64,000 nucleotides of DNA, taken from NCBI RefSeq assembly GCF_000430545.1, contig NZ_AUMF01000009.1:1-64000 (forward strand), given 5' to 3'. Position 1 is the first letter of the stretch, and every line of letters starts with the position of its first letter. Below are positions 62,703-64,000 of this stretch, in pieces. The stretch is from Tenacibaculum ovolyticum DSM 18103 (lineage in GTDB: Bacteria; Bacteroidota; Bacteroidia; Flavobacteriales; Flavobacteriaceae). The notes beneath the pieces were generated by a model. The model had not been told where the DNA came from, made no database searches, and was given only the letters and a program-made list of their open reading frames with translations. The translations under genes and the position numbers were made by a program.

Positions 62703-63752
62703 TCACATCCCTCCTTTTAAGTTTACGAAACTCATCCCTAAATTTTCGTCTTCTAAAAATGCTATAGCTCTCTTACTTCGCACACCTGATTTACAATATA
62801 CTACGAGTGGTTTATCTGTTTTCAACTCTTTAAAACGTTGTTGTAATTCTCCTAAAGGAATATGTTGTCCGTTAATATGATTTTGTTCACGTTCCCAATT
62901 TTCACGTACGTCTAATAAATTATACTTAGCTATATTATTTTGTAAATCATCAAGAGTAATTTCACTAGCTACAGCTTTTATACCACAGAAAAAGTCGTAA
63001 TCTTTTTCTAATTCAGTGATCTCTATATTTGCTGATTTTTCAAATTTCAATAGCATTTGACGCATACTTAAGGTATCATACATCAATAATTTATTTGCTA
63101 ACACCTCACCTATTTCTAAAATAATTTTAATCGCTTCGTTTGCTTGCAAGCTTCCTATAATTCCTGGTAACACACCTAAAACACCAATTTGTGAACAGTT
63201 TGGTGATTCATCTGATTTTGGTGGTGTTGGGTATAAACATCTGTACGTAGCACTTCCTTTATAATTAAAAACACTTACTTGTCCTTCAAATTTAAAGATG
63301 GCACCATACACCAATGGTTTGTTTGTTATTACCGCAGCATCATTTGTTAAGTATCTTGTGGAAAAATTATCACTTCCATCTACAATTACATCATATTTAT
63401 TGAATAATGAAATGGCATTTTTTCTCGTCAATTTTTCTTTATAAATAGAAAAATCTACAAACGGATTTAATTTTGATAAGCGTTTTGCTGCTGTTGCTGC
63501 TTTTGAAACGCCAATATCATCAATTGTGTATAAAATTTGACGTTGTAAGTTACTTTGATCAACTACATCATCATCTATAATTCCGATGTTTCCAATACCT
63601 GCTGCTGTTAAATATTGCAATACAGGGCAACCCAATCCACCAGCTCCTATAACCAAAACCTTCGCTTGTTTTAATTTTAATTGCCCTTTTTCTCCTATTT
63701 TATCTAAAATAAGATGACGGTTGTATTGTTTTTGTTCTTCGTTTGTTAACAT
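62703..63752 (-). CDS. moeB: MoeB/ThiF-type adenylyltransferase with C-terminal rhodanese domain
   Basis: A 349-residue E1-like enzyme that adenylates the C-terminus of a sulfur carrier protein (MoaD or ThiS type) and, with its rhodanese domain, can supply sulfur. The NAD-like ATP loop is VIGAGGLGCPVLQYL (GAGGLG at 36-41), with D-x-D-x-x-x-x-S-N-L-x-R-Q seen in DVVDQSNLQRQ, the conserved YRCLYP (C172), C186 in ESPNCSQIGVLG, and C256. The usual second CxxC zinc pair is not complete. The rhodanese domain (about 265-349) has the active loop CKSGVRS at C320. No moa or thi genes are visible beside it, so molybdopterin versus thiamine is undecided. Confidence 0.9.
   Translation of the reverse strand: MLTNEEQKQYNRHLILDKIGEKGQLKLKQAKVLVIGAGGLGCPVLQYLTAAGIGNIGIIDDDVVDQSNLQRQILYTIDDIGVSKAATAAKRLSKLNPFVDFSIYKEKLTRKNAISLFNKYDVIVDGSDNFSTRYLTNDAAVITNKPLVYGAIFKFEGQVSVFNYKGSATYRCLYPTPPKSDESPNCSQIGVLGVLPGIIGSLQANEAIKIILEIGEVLANKLLMYDTLSMRQMLLKFEKSANIEITELEKDYDFFCGIKAVASEITLDDLQNNIAKYNLLDVRENWEREQNHINGQHIPLGELQQRFKELKTDKPLVVYCKSGVRSKRAIAFLEDENLGMSFVNLKGGM
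62710..62973 (-). repeat. 264-bp direct repeat, copy B (source copy)
   Basis: The 3' end of the moeB-like gene, 97% identical by my count to 61305-61568. Because it forms part of an intact longer gene, this is likely the parent copy. Confidence 0.85.
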
Positions 63753-63764
63753 CTATAGAATAGT

Positions 63765-64000
63765 TTACTCTTTGTCTTTAAACTTAAATGTTTTTAATGT
63801 TTTCTCTAAAATTTCTTTTTGATTATCATCTACAAAAGACATGATTAGATTAATACTAAAACCATTACGAATGGTTGTAAAATATTTTTGCTTGATATTA
63901 ACCCCTGCATATTCTATACTAAGACTCATTACGTAAAAATTTTGTTTATTAATTTCTACTTCTTCAATTTCATTATCATAACCTTGGTATTCGATTTTCG
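63765..64000 (-). CDS. C-terminal part of an unidentified protein (truncated by the window edge)
   Basis: A minus-strand frame open from the right edge to a stop at 63765-63767, giving at least 77 residues. It reads ...NFYVMSLSIEYAGVNIK, TTIRNGFSINLIMSFVDDN and ends LEKTLKTFKFKDKE. The run of a beta strand, an NGF-SINL motif and a closing lysine-rich helix resembles the end of PsbP-like or DUF1795-like exported proteins, but this is uncertain. 12 bp before moeB, so probably cotranscribed with it. Confidence 0.7.
   Translation of the reverse strand, partial: KIEYQGYDNEIEEVEINKQNFYVMSLSIEYAGVNIKQKYFTTIRNGFSINLIMSFVDDNQKEILEKTLKTFKFKDKE

Noticed and set aside
1..64000. tRNA, rRNA and CRISPR arrays
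   Set aside because: I read for cloverleaf, rRNA-like and evenly spaced direct-repeat patterns and saw none; a dedicated scan would be more sensitive.

Overview
The window is AT-rich chromosomal DNA from a marine member of the Flavobacteriaceae (Bacteroidota). The evidence is the Bacteroidota-type promoters (TAnnTTTG), several TTG starts, the small Bacteroidota-only ribosomal protein after rpmG, cysteine-free L31/L28/L33 forms, menaquinone genes and many short lipoproteins. A surface sphingomyelinase and the general gene set would fit Tenacibaculum or a close relative; that genus call is inference. I see no rRNA, tRNA or CRISPR array.

Region by region. 1-5.6 kb: an intergenic repeat-like element, then minus-strand housekeeping genes (ftsY, bL38-like, rpmG, rpmB, cinA, a small membrane protein, a fumarylacetoacetate hydrolase family enzyme, menB). 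5.6-17.5 kb: an esterase-like protein, an S1 RNA-binding protein with menD, transaldolase-like fsa, a short-chain dehydrogenase, an M1 peptidase, histidine decarboxylase, an rRNA methyltransferase (RlmG-like), a membrane-anchored glutamate-synthase-like enzyme and rpmE2. 17.7-29.7 kb: glutaminyl cyclase, cell-surface and membrane proteins, an amidohydrolase, SprT, manC, thioredoxin, lpxK, a Nif3-like protein, a coiled-coil protein of the zinc-ribbon family and a 2OG oxygenase. 29.8-38.9 kb: an envelope operon, tamB followed by two DUF368/PopT undecaprenyl-phosphate flippase paralogues and aroE, then a DUF349 protein. 39-44.6 kb: tsaD, an LtaS/MdoB-like sulfatase-fold enzyme, lipoproteins and a sphingomyelinase. 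45.3-50.3 kb: a probable 2-oxoadipate dioxygenase/decarboxylase, an Lrp/AsnC regulator and a large FAD/Fe-S D-2-hydroxyacid dehydrogenase, which together read as the end of a lysine degradation route (2-oxoadipate to D-2-hydroxyglutarate to 2-oxoglutarate). 50.3-54.7 kb: OmpA-like lipoprotein, citrulline hydrolase CtlX, a flavin monooxygenase and a short-chain dehydrogenase.

The main accessory region is 54.8-62.7 kb. It carries a complete three-gene retron on the minus strand: a WGR plus HEAT/ARM-repeat protein, a winged-helix/SWIM zinc-finger protein, a non-coding RNA with matching a1/a2 ends and a long msd-like hairpin, and a retron-type reverse transcriptase (YVDD, NAxxH-like and VTG motifs). 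This arrangement matches what is classed as a type XIII retron, predicted as an anti-phage system but with little known about how it works. Next to it lie a duplicated rhodanese domain that has gained a hydrophobic N-terminus, a decayed transposase end and a possible HEPN-like protein, all bounded by a 264-bp direct repeat copied from the 3' end of the moeB-like gene. This looks like a small, recently rearranged defence island.

The right edge holds the moeB/thiF-like adenylyltransferase and the C-terminal part of one more gene.
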